Shown here: piece after piece, positions 20,001 to 30,000 of the stretch | Layout of the letters: each line of letters starts with the position of its first letter | How positions within the stretch are numbered: the stretch's first letter is position 1 | Assembly: GCA_000818945.1 (NCBI GenBank) | Contig: KN805401.1 | Location: forward strand, 192,092-256,091 | DNA from: Schizochytrium sp. CCTCC M209059 | Lineage: Eukaryota; Sar; Bigyra; Thraustochytrida; Thraustochytriidae | Direction: 5' to 3' | DNA: 64,000 bases | Program-made: the position numbers and the translations under genes | Notes under the pieces: model-generated | What the model was told of the DNA's origin: nothing | Seen by the model: only the letters and a program-made list of their open reading frames with translations | Databases searched by the model: none

Positions 20001-21459
20001 GTGTAGAAAGTGTTTCTGCACAAAGCACCAGAAAAGCCTTTGCATGAACCGTGGCACTTGCGCAGAGGGGTTTTGTTCCGAGTGCACTTGCTTCTTTTGC
20101 AAGAATGACATCAGTCCTGAAAGAAATCCCAAAATTTCAGCAGAACGCTGCCAGACATGCGAATACTATTGCAAGCACGTCAGAGATCGCACTTCATGCG
20201 ACATTTGCTGGTGCTCTGTGCATCATCAGCTTCGAGTTATCGAAAACGAGCGCGAAAATACCATCGACGGCCATCCTTGGCCCTGTGCTGAATGTTGTCG
20301 GCATGCGAAGGAGCCCACAAGATGCTCCATCTGCTGGTGCTCTTTGCATAATACGCTTCGTAACTTCAAAGGCTCAAGGGAGGACTACATTGATGGCCAT
20401 CCTTGGCCATGTGACAAATGCTGCAAACATGCGGAGGAGCCCACAAAGTGTCTCATTTGCTGGTGCTTTGAGCATGATAAAGCACGAAACATTGGAGATT
20501 CTCTAGAGGACTACATCGATGGCCACTATTGGCCATGCCCAACGTGCAAACCATGTGAGCATAGGGTGTGGACTCGTGAAGAGTGTGAAATCTGCTATTG
20601 CAAAGCTCACAAAGAGTACAAGATTGCCATGTACCCAACAGAAGCTGTACCAGATCCAGGCGAAGATGATGACGGCGATAACGGTGATCTCTTTGCGATG
20701 TTGAGCACATCGCAGGAACGATTTTGTTCCAAATGTGGAACTATACCCGGTCCGCTGACGAAGAAGCGCTTCTGCAAGTTTGCTGCCAAGCTGCACAACT
20801 GCATGCACATTGACGACCCAGACGAGTTTATTTCGTGGAAGCAACTCTGGACCCATTTGACGGCTGATCTGTGGAACGAGGCAACGAGTCATTTTACAGA
20901 GGGCGGCAGAACGGAGAGGAGGCTACACGAGAGGTTTTCTGCCGTGATCAGGTATGCGCAAAATACAATTGAGCACTTTGTCGAGAACGCAGCTTCGGAC
21001 CTGCAAATTCATCGAATGTGGCTCTTTTATGACCGACGACGACCCAATACGGCAGGGCGCGACGAGTCGAGTTCGAACGGAGAGACTCATCTTTGCAGAG
21101 CTGATGTACTCGAATTGTTCGATGAAGCAGAGGACAATTGGACGAAGGATAGCGAGGATATAGTTTTTCACGACCCAGCTGCCGACATTCTTTGTAGATC
21201 AGATCTGGACGAGATGGCACATCTTGGAAAGAAGAAGCCAAGGGCCCCCAAATTTGATTATCGGAAGGTTTTTTCTGGCGAAAAGTTCGAGCAGCAGCTA
21301 GAGAGGGAAGGCGTATTGGAAGAATTCAGAGGTCTTAATCCAACAGGATATTCGAGAAGAGCTGAGGACAAAATTGAAGATGAAAAAGAAAACGAGCAGC
21401 TTTACCAGATGCTGATGGAACGACGGAAAGCCGAACGAGACTTCTTCACCTCTTCCTGA
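14020..21459 (+). CDS. Giant membrane Cys/His-rich repeat protein, copy 3, with Trp-anchored 11-residue repeats
   Basis: The longest complete paralogue (2479 residues); no known family recognised. The start is the first ATG, and an alternative ATG at 14197 would begin directly at the first TM. The order is TM (60-97), ectodomain 1 (LWLGSCTAL, CYDWG), TM near 186-205, coiled coil (300-450), TM (534-557), ectodomain 2 (CARLSDI, IAFGGEC), and TMs near 669-687 and 799-822. A PT-rich stalk (828-887) and a TM (891-909) follow. Then comes a region of about 30 eleven-residue units starting with Trp (971-1373), absent from the other two copies. A long hydrophobic stretch (1431-1494), the Cys/His-rich block (1516-2262) and a C-terminal domain with HDPAADIL near 2385 complete it. 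Three tandem 42-residue Cys units lie near 2052-2177, where copies 1 and 2 have one. Membrane location is well supported; the function is unknown. Confidence 0.88.
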   Translation: MTKLLPRRDVQTAMPAMRRAGFGRVAAAQAAPRATTRSPANHSLESSESDAQRKGQSRVMGYLVFGVGFLRALVVVFLRGFFVPLFWLVSIYFSVKFGVDDVCAQDTLLGANLTCASIGEEAQKQGATDVLWLGSCTALEDIRDLLEESGYLERTSFLDLIVRNNIRDMSIPEALARTTKCYDWGSKTIFYCWNAIILLTAFLFPRLLGVYLHATKEAKFRRPIQELATRLVWDSYFTKGGRKRGEILNPEPRSWKSLRKSLLTFQKETGQEAPTLHTEKWYYLRDILQPSRSYAVGTQKLASRSLAKLVDLIEASEEEVEKKDGANDEVADSAIERDFELEISMARDRVDEAERDTKDSYDKLKSAFTKYRDAREGPHPAHKRTNAQTKEAMDDACRWFRINKTRLQEAQKSLEDLYEERRQYGVNQESEIDKRKRPSVIMQAVIQAVESEERTWTFKQWLRGVWSILWNGHDFASKNHTPSAVAPQPEEESSNISSAEVRHKGEEDGTSKQKTWEEQATEYAKQVVARWEKLAFIGLVFSWIALFVYIVTLIAWPGANDIMATLEKSVSNSIAASPDCARLSDIVANRIVAFGGECVETETIRSFLEVLETTVSIEKQIADLDSVLYSFVKDGGKQNFLLRFMEQTKYCAPPSRSGKFFANTNIMRAVLLPSIALPTFTYFVYVPTKHRHFIPKWFKDFVYITYHTIRQTIILTMKWTKGMIESLLGATIRCLIATMAGIGRAIICFWKRLRALCTRSRSDSVDRIQPPLEREPMLQRGPQHISSLEEQWVPENYKWPAFVALLVACGGSTIGIVVWKFAFSEIGPSVPPAPPTMATLTPAPTQLPTRAPTPNPTFSPTNAPTASTTPAPTTPAPTTPAPTEAGLDDYQIATIAAGVVVFLILLGARRHILRFLVRFAKVASSAAATGAYHIASFLRGFGNGIMLVLSILFDIISHALKSLGQGVIWAWRNFVGAVSKWWQHIVKIVAMTWNTFVGVVKGLWFGIVRLGTWAWNTFTSVVSRTWKFIVRVVERIWTTFTYVVARVWLSFVSGVAFVWEGFVHVIIRVWGTIVGAVACVWLTIVRVVSGTWKTFTGGVEMLWNALCFVVEAIWKGIVAVIVGIWKVFTGSIVLLCTAFVKGVVLLWTPIDRFFGITAWIPASILSFLTDVARVIQRAWEALVKTITSVWKTFTQSVATVRDTVVRIVSKSWKGVVFFVSSAWNTLVDGVKMVWRNIYNFVAFSWFGLVFIISSAWGHLVSRVVFIWNGLVKLVKATWNAMVWAIKSTWFFLVNMVTTAWDLLVSVVTKTWFSLVFVVTKTWQALVKTVTVAWKTFVQVVTGTAQAIKWIWTTCVAAIVGAWKTLVQVVTLTWTVTTSAATLIAKNTLWAGTTCALGVARTWKRIKKLASWTRKRLVQGAWWLWKLAKTVGTLLVKALIYTAIGIPLAILVCALAVAFVALAVAVLSVAGASAIAIGIPLGVIFFIAMGVQRLVQKLAQGLRALHNAVVPHLPFRCELCALEFHRYRRWYRCPDHYCRAHRFRVDANISQCPGCNDQLLCNCTSTTRPLLEKCDKCYCTEHKLKRDVLVRGGFCGKSRMECRICNDPCPNHKMLYRTECTECFCVRHNLPRTEIRDGGKGCTQCFCENHPDIKLNNKDQCPECHCRHELSRADCSICWCAIHNARKHVWCSTCRDLHADDEANWNVSCVRTDNTRCLCCTDGCDICREDSEVAEEDVPWREECSHHWCALHRRSELESEGRNASEKCSVCRDPCQICQANKISSPELPARTACEEHWCEIHRRQECVICSGIEQACPYPHDKNMDKVLTRSECAEEGRHWCRNVSHRDTFEPGRDTNDLEGQDLNFVDCEGFVDLTENSTWCPVCNDPCGECADGYKRARTTCEKHFCVDKHCIPKTRREDVDDWVCEPCEDPCLTCEDEGLTPPLRTACERHYCKMHKRDVNEGRLESESRDDGECLVCTDPCSCHEGKALPECRKCFCTKHQKSLCMNRGTCAEGFCSECTCFFCKNDISPERNPKISAERCQTCEYYCKHVRDRTSCDICWCSVHHQLRVIENERENTIDGHPWPCAECCRHAKEPTRCSICWCSLHNTLRNFKGSREDYIDGHPWPCDKCCKHAEEPTKCLICWCFEHDKARNIGDSLEDYIDGHYWPCPTCKPCEHRVWTREECEICYCKAHKEYKIAMYPTEAVPDPGEDDDGDNGDLFAMLSTSQERFCSKCGTIPGPLTKKRFCKFAAKLHNCMHIDDPDEFISWKQLWTHLTADLWNEATSHFTEGGRTERRLHERFSAVIRYAQNTIEHFVENAASDLQIHRMWLFYDRRRPNTAGRDESSSNGETHLCRADVLELFDEAEDNWTKDSEDIVFHDPAADILCRSDLDEMAHLGKKKPRAPKFDYRKVFSGEKFEQQLEREGVLEEFRGLNPTGYSRRAEDKIEDEKENEQLYQMLMERRKAERDFFTSS
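16930..18138 (+). repeat. Protein-level 33-nt periodic region: Trp every 11 residues
   Basis: Within copy 3, a Trp codon recurs at exactly 11-codon spacing from residue 971 to 1125 (15 consecutive), with Cys at 1136 and Trp again at 1147. A second block runs from 1179 to 1333 at the same spacing, with one Arg at 1201, and a shifted block follows at 1351, 1362 and 1373. The consensus is roughly W-x-x-h-V-x-x-V-x-x-x. The nucleotide sequence of the units is diverged, so the periodicity is kept at protein level. It predicts a very long amphipathic or membrane-embedded 11/3 helix. Confidence 0.93.
20173..20550 (+). repeat. Three tandem 126-bp units (42-residue Cys modules) in copy 3
   Basis: Units begin at 20173, 20299 and 20425. 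Each encodes a 42-residue module with the pattern KHx-CxICWCxxH-IDGHPWPC. Copies 1 and 2 contain a single equivalent module. The units are diverged from each other but clearly homologous, showing module gain by tandem duplication in this gene only. Confidence 0.9.
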
Positions 21460-21767
21460 TTGCACTAACGCTTTGACGGAGTCTTCTCTTTTTGTAATCC
21501 GACTTTTGGTGAGGGATGCTGCAGCCTGCTGCTACTTTCTGCGCGCGAGAGCACGCGCGAGCCAGCTACCCCAGGCACTTAAGGTAGCCAGTCAGTCAGC
21601 TTTCGATGTGATCAAATGGTTGCGCGAGCAAATGAACGACACCCCTTTTCATAAAAAACCGGAAGAAGTCGAAGTCGAAGTCGAACCAAGGTGTGTACCT
21701 TGAGGATATTTCCGAGGATGTCCCCGGGGACCCCTCCGCGGCGAAGTCCAGCCGGGCTGCGGCTCGG

Positions 21768-22919
21768 ATGGACTCCAATGACACCATCAGCCAGTGGCGT
21801 GCGAGGACGCGCAGAACCGGGCGCAAAGGAGCAGCGGGGCTTGGCCCCTCTTCACCGTCCTACGCCGGCGCACTGAGACTTTTGAAGCAGAAGGAGAGGA
21901 GACGCTTTGCCAGTCCCAAAGGCGATCGTTCGGTTGCGACCATGGAGGCTGAACAGGAGTGCCTCCTTCGCGAGGAGAGACAAAGATTTGCGCGCATAAA
22001 GCGCGAGTCGAATCGAATGCGCAAGGCTCGCGCTAAACCCCGGGTTGCCCATGTTGACGTCGAGGCGCATCCGTTTTGTGAGGCACGTCAGCGCAACGAC
22101 CTGAAGGAGATGCGGCGCGAAGGACGTAGACGCGCTCTTGAGAAGGCTGGACCTGCGGCACGGGACTACCGACCAAAGATTCCCGATCACCCCGGACAAC
22201 GCCTTCGTAATGCTCTTCACGAGACTTTGCAGCTTGCTGCAGATGAAAGTGGAATTGAAGACTCCTCTAAATCTCGACAAAAAGTTAGAGCCTCACCATC
22301 AAACTTCGATGCTTTACACGTCCGTCTTAAGTCGCCGAGCTTTGGTCATCGCCCCGGTTCTGCTTCACGAATGGCTGACCCTTTGGGCGTGGCAGCACGT
22401 GGAGATAGCGAGAAGGAGAAAAATTGGAATGGATTTACTCTCGGAAAGGCTTCAGGCTCGGTTGGCCTCGTGAGCGCGGACGATCTGCATCGCCTTGTTC
22501 ATGCGGCACCCAGGAATCAGAAACAGGCTGAATACAAGCACGCAGGCGCCTGCATGCCTAGGAAACGTTCTATTCGGAAAGAATCGGTCGCGCTTCCACC
22601 CCGAGAGGGGAATGTCGCCTCTGCCGCACCGGTCCCTTGGTTTGATCGTGTCATTTTGCCCGAGATGGAGCGCTTACAGACAGGCAAACGCCCGCACAAG
22701 CCAGAGGTGAACGCTGTTTTGGGCGCTGATACAATGAAGTTTGATCGCGATGATCGCTTCAGGCTTCACCGACAGGCAACGAGTCGCCGTGCAGCTGGTC
22801 ATAGTGAGCACCCATTTTGTCTTCTCCGCCAGCGTCAGGACCATATCCAATGCTCCGTGGATAACTCTACACACAATTTTCGCACAGGCGCTGCGCTGGA
22901 AAGGCCAGCGCCCATTTAG
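21768..22919 (+). CDS. Basic protein of unknown function with two HPFCxxRQRxD motifs
   Basis: I do not recognise the family. The frame gives 383 residues from the ATG at 21768; it stays open to 21693 only through a GTG. The protein is Arg/Lys-rich and probably largely disordered or helical, with no TM segment or signal peptide. The motif HPFCxxRQRxD occurs twice, once about a quarter of the way in (HPFCEARQRND) and once near the C-terminus (HPFCLLRQRQD), which argues that the frame is real. The N-terminal part has charged helical stretches such as EECLLREERQRFARIKRES-like sequence. It starts about 310 bp after copy 3 on the same strand and could have an upstream non-coding exon. The function is unknown. 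Confidence 0.6.
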   Translation: MDSNDTISQWRARTRRTGRKGAAGLGPSSPSYAGALRLLKQKERRRFASPKGDRSVATMEAEQECLLREERQRFARIKRESNRMRKARAKPRVAHVDVEAHPFCEARQRNDLKEMRREGRRRALEKAGPAARDYRPKIPDHPGQRLRNALHETLQLAADESGIEDSSKSRQKVRASPSNFDALHVRLKSPSFGHRPGSASRMADPLGVAARGDSEKEKNWNGFTLGKASGSVGLVSADDLHRLVHAAPRNQKQAEYKHAGACMPRKRSIRKESVALPPREGNVASAAPVPWFDRVILPEMERLQTGKRPHKPEVNAVLGADTMKFDRDDRFRLHRQATSRRAAGHSEHPFCLLRQRQDHIQCSVDNSTHNFRTGAALERPAPI

Positions 22920-24097
22920 CTCGCAATTTTCTTTTTGATGTAATTTCTAAAAACTATGTCTCTTGCGCTTGTTCTTTTACTGGCCCCCCGATGAGGGAAA
23001 TGGGGGAGCGTACGGGCTTTCGAATCGACAGGCGTTCTTAGAGCAATACAAAGACGCGCATTTGCTCCTTCAGTGTTCTCTCGCCTTCGGCCCCTCAATC
23101 TAGATGCAATGCACAGCGACATTTTGACAGTTAGCCCCCTTCCCCTCGCCGGCCACGTAGGACGGCGGGCGCCTATGTCTTCCCAAGTATACCATTCTCT
23201 ATTCCCCCTCTACGTAAGCATTCCGGATGTGGACAACATCGAGAGAGGGCCCAGGCCGTGACTTCCGAGGCCGTTCCTGTTCATGTCGTGATTTGTCCAA
23301 CATGATCCTCCCCCGGCTGGCCCGAATGGTATCCGCGTTCCTCGGCATCAAGCTGGTTAAAGAGATGCAGAGCAAGCACGGCATCTCGCCATGCCATCCA
23401 TGCTGTGCAGTGCCGCGTAGAAGCGGAGGCCGTTCCCGCTCGCATCCGCGTCGTTGGTGCCATCGATCTGTGCCCCTGTCCTCGGTTCATTTCCGAGGCC
23501 GCCCATACATTCCTTCATTCACTGGCAATTGCATCGCGAAGATGTTCTCGTTTTCCGGCGCCGGCGCCGCGACAAGCGAAAGAAGGCAAGCAGCAGCAGA
23601 GCGCGAACTCGCGACCCGCGGCTGCCGGCTGCGAGAGACGCAGGGCGCGCGGCATTTGATTTGAACGCAGGAGCCCCGAGCGCGAAGAGCCCGCCCTCGC
23701 GAGCGCGCGGAGCGCTCCGAGGAAGAGCAGCTGCTGCGGCGGCGGCGAGAGGAGGCGAGGCCGGGCGAGGCAGCGCGGACCTGCGCGACGCCACAGCGGG
23801 CTGCGACGTCTCCGCTGGCGCTGCAAGCCCGGGAGTGGGAACGACGTCGGGCTGCGTTCCTTGAGCGCTCTCCGGCCAATCCCACGTACGAGAGCGGACC
23901 CGGGCTCCTGTCGGGCTCTGACGTGGTCGTTGGGTGATCTCCAACAAGTACTTCGAACGACGCGCCGCGCTGTTCCCCTGTTTCGCGAGAACGACGTAGC
24001 TGAGCGTGCGAAAGAGCAGCGGCTGAAGGAACCGTCTTGATTGGTTTTATTCGCGCTATATTTTTTTCATATCCCAGGTTGGGCTTCGGGGAGAGAG
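22920..24097. other. Intergenic region upstream of the HECT ligase, no supported gene
   Basis: About 1.2 kb. The part from roughly 23.55 to 23.9 kb is very GC-rich, and several overlapping frames on both strands read Ala/Arg/Ser-rich sequence without recognisable features. I see no RNA gene or mobile element. It should contain the promoter and 5' UTR of the HECT gene. Confidence 0.5.
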
Positions 24098-27000
24098 ATG
24101 GATCTCATCAGTAGTCTCGAGGACCTCGAGGATGAAGGTACCCTCGTCGAGGTCCTCAGGGAGGTGAGCAGCGTCCTGACCATGGGTCAAACGGACATGC
24201 GGACGCAGCCGCTGGTACCTTGCCTATTGCGCATCGTTCAACAGTGTCAACGTACGCCCGAGGCAGTCTTGCTCGCTGCACGATCGCTGAATATGATCCT
24301 TGACATGGAGCCGCGCATGACGCGCATTGTCGTGAACGAGCAAGGCCTCCCCATTCTCTGCGATAAACTGCTGTCTTTTCAAGATTTCGAGGTCGCCGAA
24401 CAATGCTTGAACTGTCTGCACTTTATCGCACAAAACGATCATCGGGACACATCTGCGCAGCTTCTTTCGCTCCTTCGCGCCGGAGGCATGCACGCTTGTA
24501 CAGCTTTTTTCGACTTCTTTCCCAAACACATGCAGATCAAGGCTCTCACGACAGTGTGTAAAGTCTGCAAGCACGTCTGCGACGATACGAAAGATCGCGC
24601 CCACGTTTCCGACGCCTCTTACGTACTACAGGTTCTGCCAGCTTTGCACAAATGTCTCTCGAGCGCCGATGATGACCAAATTTTGCGCCTCGTATGCACG
24701 GCCCTCTGGACGCTCGTAGAGAGATATGAGAAAGACTATTCACGCGAGGACCTGCGCAAGTCGCGCGCTGGCCACGATGACAAACCCCGCAGCAACGGCA
24801 AGGCTCCGAAGAAAGGCAATCGGAAACGCCGCGGAAAACGCAAAGATAAGCTGCACGGCTGGCAGCGTGTTATGATTCGCGAGATTGTTCCAGACGCAGT
24901 CTCCAGCAAGCTTGTTGGCTTTGCCCATGGAGAAGCCGACGGTGGCGGCGGCGGCGGCGGCTCCGAGAGCGCTGATGCCAAATTGGACTCGGATCTACTT
25001 TCGCTCGTCATGCGCACGCTGGCATGCACGGCACGCGCAGACGCAACCCGCGTGCTCACCCTCGTGCAAAAAGGCATTCTCGAGTTCATCTCGGGCCGTC
25101 TCGAGCTCGTGAGTAGCCGGGATATGCCCCCGACACCTGAAGGTGCTGCATCCAACACTGCCGCGCCGGATGCAAACAGGACGTTAGGAAAGCTACGCAG
25201 AATGGAGCACGACCTCGCGGATACGCTCGAGCTCGCATCAGCTCTTTTCCTTGAAATGCCCGGTCGCGAGGTCCTCTGCGACGAAGATGCCATGACCGCT
25301 CTCTTCACAGCAACAAACGAGGTCTCGAGCTCCTCACAGCAGGGCGACAGGGCGCACTTTCGCTCCACAAATGGAATCGATGGACTTTGGGGCTCTGTCT
25401 CCGTGAGTCTGCCGTCTCTCCCCGAGCAAAGTCGAGCGATCCGCGCGGCGCAGCTTGGTGACGCTCGTGAGAGCCGCGAGGACTCTCTCGATGGTGGCGA
25501 GGCCCAGGACTCCTTCTCTTCTCGGCATGGCGCTTCCGAGACGAACGATGGAGCCGAGGCTGGCGCTGCTGCGACCGCCGCCGCTGCCGCTGCCGCTGCA
25601 GAGGCAGGCATTTGGGCCTGTCCAACTTGTACATACCATAACCCAGTGAGCCAAACATCATGCGAAATGTGTGGTCAAGTTTGTCCGGAGATCTCGCAAC
25701 GCGCCGCAACTGCCAAACCAGACTCGCGTCCTACAGTGGAGTCCCTCATGGGTCAAGATGATGCTTCCAACGCTGCATCATCTTCTCTATGGGATGTGTA
25801 CATGGATCAACCCGCCTTAGCAGAGCACTGCTACTCGACGCTTGCGGGCCGTCTTCTCAAGGTCGCAACAGAGTCGAGCATGCCCGGGTCCCGCGCACAC
25901 GCTCTTGAAGTGTATGGTGGACTTGTGCTGGGATTGCCCTCGGATTCGGTCCTAGACCTTCGACGGACGACGCTAAACCGCAGCATGGGAGCTTTCGCGT
26001 CCGCATTGACATCCAACGACGTGGACCTTGTGCGTACCTCTCTGCGATGTCTGGTCATTGATCTTTGGCGAGTTCCGATTCAGGCCTTTCGTCGAATCGT
26101 TGGTCGCGAGGGCCTCGTACCGCGACTCCGTCTGCTCACCAAAGCGCATGGCTCCGAAGCGATTCCAGCGCTCGCTACCACAGTCTTGCGCAGATTGCAC
26201 ACGTTACAAGGTGAACCTTGCGACCACCCCAAGACGGCTCCGTGCGAGGTCTGCTCGCCCACCGCAGAGAGCGAAGTTCTCCTTGCGCTTGGCGAGCTCG
26301 TGAGCCAGCTTTCCGAACTTGCCGAGTGCTCGACCAAGTTCCTGGAAAATACCGGAAAAGAAGAAGAGAGCATTCCTCGTGACGCGATGCAAGAGTCCTG
26401 CTTTTCTTCGGAAGAGGAAGACGACGACAACGACAATGAGGATGGGTCTGGCGTCTTTCTCGGAGGAGAGGCCGCGGCAACTTCTGCCACCTCCTCGTCC
26501 TCCTCGTCCTCGTCCTCCTCTGCATTGTCACGCCGGCAACAAGACCGCGCAGAGGCCAACGCGGGAGGCGCGGACGCGAGTGGACAAAGCGAAGGGCTTT
26601 CCAAGAGCCGAGGCAAAGCTCGAGGCAAGGGGCGACGGAAGCGTCGAAGCATGAGCCAGCCTGCAACAGCAAAGGGAAGGAGCTCGAAACGCACCAAGAG
26701 CCGTACGCATCCTGCAGCCGGAGAAGCAGCCAGTCTTTCATCAAACCCCGAAGACCTGGGGACCCTGCCAGAGCAAGACATGCATCAGCACGAGCTAACG
26801 CGAGGCTCAGATCAGCGGGAGAACCGGCAAATGCAGGCGCAACAGCAGCCGGCGACAAAGCGCCGTCGTTTGTTTTCGCCCGTGAACCACATGGATGCCT
26901 GTGGAATCATCTTTAACGGCGCTCAGGAGGAACGAATGCAGGACAAGATTGCAAGTGCCATGGTGAAAGCGCTCGAGTCTCTCAAGAGGATCTTTGCCTC

Positions 27001-30000
27001 CGAGGATGGCGTCACCTCGTTTGAAATGCGAAGTGCTGGCATGGCGACTGTTCTAGCTCGCGTGTTGTCAACGACGCCTGGTCGCAAGGCTTTTTCCCGC
27101 GTCTTTGCTGCAAGTGATACAGCGGGACCGATGCAATATCTCACTGAAAAACTCTTTGACGTTCTGAATGATGAGGACGACTTTGATGTCCGTCTTCTCG
27201 GCAGCTCAGTTGAGAGACTCTGCAAACCCGAGTACGTCGTGGTGCGACCCAGCGACGCCATTCGCAAGAGCGCAGAGCTGGCTTGCGAAGATGCCGCTCG
27301 GGCGATTCTGTCTCGCTTCCATGTTCCTCCCGAGGAGACCAAGGGCGTGCTGATTGAGGCTAAATCCGAGGTGGACGAGCTGGACAGCCATTTTCTTCTC
27401 GAACCTCTTGTCTGCGTTCACGACGTGCTCTCTGCATGTTCCAAGGGCTTTTCTACCAAGTACCGGCACATTGTGCATCGGGCGCAGCTTGCAGCACTTC
27501 ATTTCGTGGCTACATTTTACACTACGACCTTGTGTGTCGGCGACTTAGTTGTAAGATCTGGCGAGAATCCTCTGCTCGGCTGCGAAAAGAATGCTTCACA
27601 CGACAACACCTGCGTGGGTATTGTCATTGCGATACTGCCTGGAGGAGCCTCGAAAGCTTGCGAAGCATCACCTCCGCGCTCGCAGAAAAGCCTTTGCGCG
27701 GAACTACGTCGCGGACAACAAGTTTGCGTGTTGTGGCCAATGTCCCCAAGCGTGGAGGTCTTTGTCCTCGAGTCCTCGGACAAGCCGCAGCCTCTTCGTC
27801 GTGTGCAAAAGACCTGTGCCGCCGGCATTGAGCTCGACCCTGGCGAGGTGAGCATGTGGAGGGTCTCCCTTGCGCCGGGGATTTCTGCGGAGCTTCTCAT
27901 CCAACAGAGACGCTGGGTCCGCGTCGAAGTGCGCGAGGCGTTCTTTGTGCAAGCACTTGGGTGCCGGGCTCTCAAGCTTGCGTCATCAGAGGCTAGCCCA
28001 AGGCGATTCCGAGGTAGTGGCACGAATGATTCTTCTGAGGGACCCGAAGAGGAATATAGTGAGTGGGTTCTCGAGACTTCGGAACGTCTTGCCCCGCGGG
28101 GCAGCAAAGCTCGCTACTCCAAGGTCATACCAAGCACATGCGCAAGTATATTCGAGCGCGATGCGCTCATGATTGCCTCGCAAAAGCTGCCTTCCTGGGA
28201 TAGTCTTGCGATTGGCGATGCTATCGATATGCTGGATGTTGTGCATGGCTGGTTTTCTGCCGTCGTGCTTGCCTTTGGCGAGTCCAAGGTTATTGTGGGT
28301 GCTCCAGAAGCAAGGCAAGATTCCTCTTTCGTACTCGTGCGCAACCTCGAAATGGATGCTTTGGAAGGTTTGCGCTGGGTCTCACGTTCTCAAGTTCAGG
28401 CTTTGGACAGACTATTTGCTCGAACGGCTTGTGAAGCTGATCCAGCAGAAAACACGAACGGCGACACTCTTATCTTGCCTTTTGCTAGAGGAAATAGCAG
28501 TGGGAATTCTCGGAACACCGCCAGGGATACGAGTACAGGCAGTAGCAGCAGTAGCAAGAACAGTCTAGACGATGGCGACGATGATGATGATGGCGACGAT
28601 GACGACGACGATGACGATGACGATGATGACAACGGCGAGGACGATGACAACAACGACAAGGATAACGATGATGATGATGATGATGATGGCGATGATGATA
28701 ATGATGACGACGACAAGGACGAGGATAACAATCGCGGTCTCAGACGAAGCAAGAGGAGCAACTCCAGGAGCAGCTCGAGTCGCACAACACGGTCCATGGC
28801 TCGCGACGTACAACTTTCCGAGTCATCCTCTACCCGCAAGGGACGAGCAGGAAGGTCGAAAAAGAACAAGACGAAGCAATTGATGCTGCAGCAGCAAACA
28901 AAGAACAAGAAGAAGAACAAGAAGAAGGGCTCCCAGGATGCGAGTGTGAGCGTAAAGGAGCGGCCTTTGTCGCGTCGAGACCAGGCGATGCAAGACACGA
29001 TGGCCTTTGTGCATGCCGTCTCCTCGACACGAGCTATACGCACACTTGATCCCATCAAGGAGGATATGCGAACCTTTGGAGCGCAGGTTTGTTTTGGCAT
29101 TCATGTTGGAAAGCGGTCTGACTTCTTTGTTTCAGCACGTGTCATCTGCCCCGCCATCGAGGGAGACGCGGCGATGTGTGTGCTTCTCTGCGACAACTCT
29201 TGCGTGGTTCGTCACGTACCGGCAAAGGCTGTGTACCCATTGTCCGCCGCGGCACGCGACAAAATCATTTCCTTGGACCATCTGAAACGAATTGCGCAGC
29301 GCGACAAGACGTTTTGGTCAAGGCTCGAGCTTGAAGTGTCTTCAAGCTTTCACGATGACGCTCCTCTGGAGAGAGTCCGGCGTCTGAAGGGCCTTTGGCG
29401 GTCCAAGATTGGCAAAGGCGCAGCGAAGTCGGCGCGTGCGAGCAATGATGAGCCATCCGCATCCATTCTCGATGCAGAACGTGCAAAAAACAAGGTGCCC
29501 GTTGGAGATGCCAAAAGTGCGAGTGAGCTGCTCGCGCTCGTTGATTCCCTGGTCCCCCTACCATTATCCCCAGGGCGGCGGCAAGCGCGTCGTGGCGGTG
29601 ATGGTGGGGACGAAGGCGATAGTGGAGGAGCTTCTGCTGCTGTAGGGTCTCTTCTTCGCAGCCCAGTCCCACTCGCGGTCCAAGCAAACCTGCTTTGCTC
29701 AGGTGCGATCGACGCTTCTCACTTGCCCTCGAAAAGCGCTGCGACGCAGCATGAGAGCACTCAGCATGAGAGCAGACGTTCGCATGGCACGCTACAGAGA
29801 ATGTATGGTTCTGAATCAAGACGCCGATACGAGCGTCTCGATGGGTCTGCTATTACTTCATCGTACTCCCGAATGTACTCGCGAGCTGGCCGTCATACAA
29901 GTCGACACTATTTGGGGGAAAGGCACGCGCATCATCACCACCGGTATGCCCGACTTCATGCAGTGCGTGTGATGGGGACGCCGCACGAGCCCGTTCTTCT

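Noticed and set aside
24041..24097. Extension of the HECT ligase by 19 residues with a hydrophobic start
   Set aside because: The frame there begins with TTG, not ATG. The ATG at 24098 begins the family-like N-terminus.
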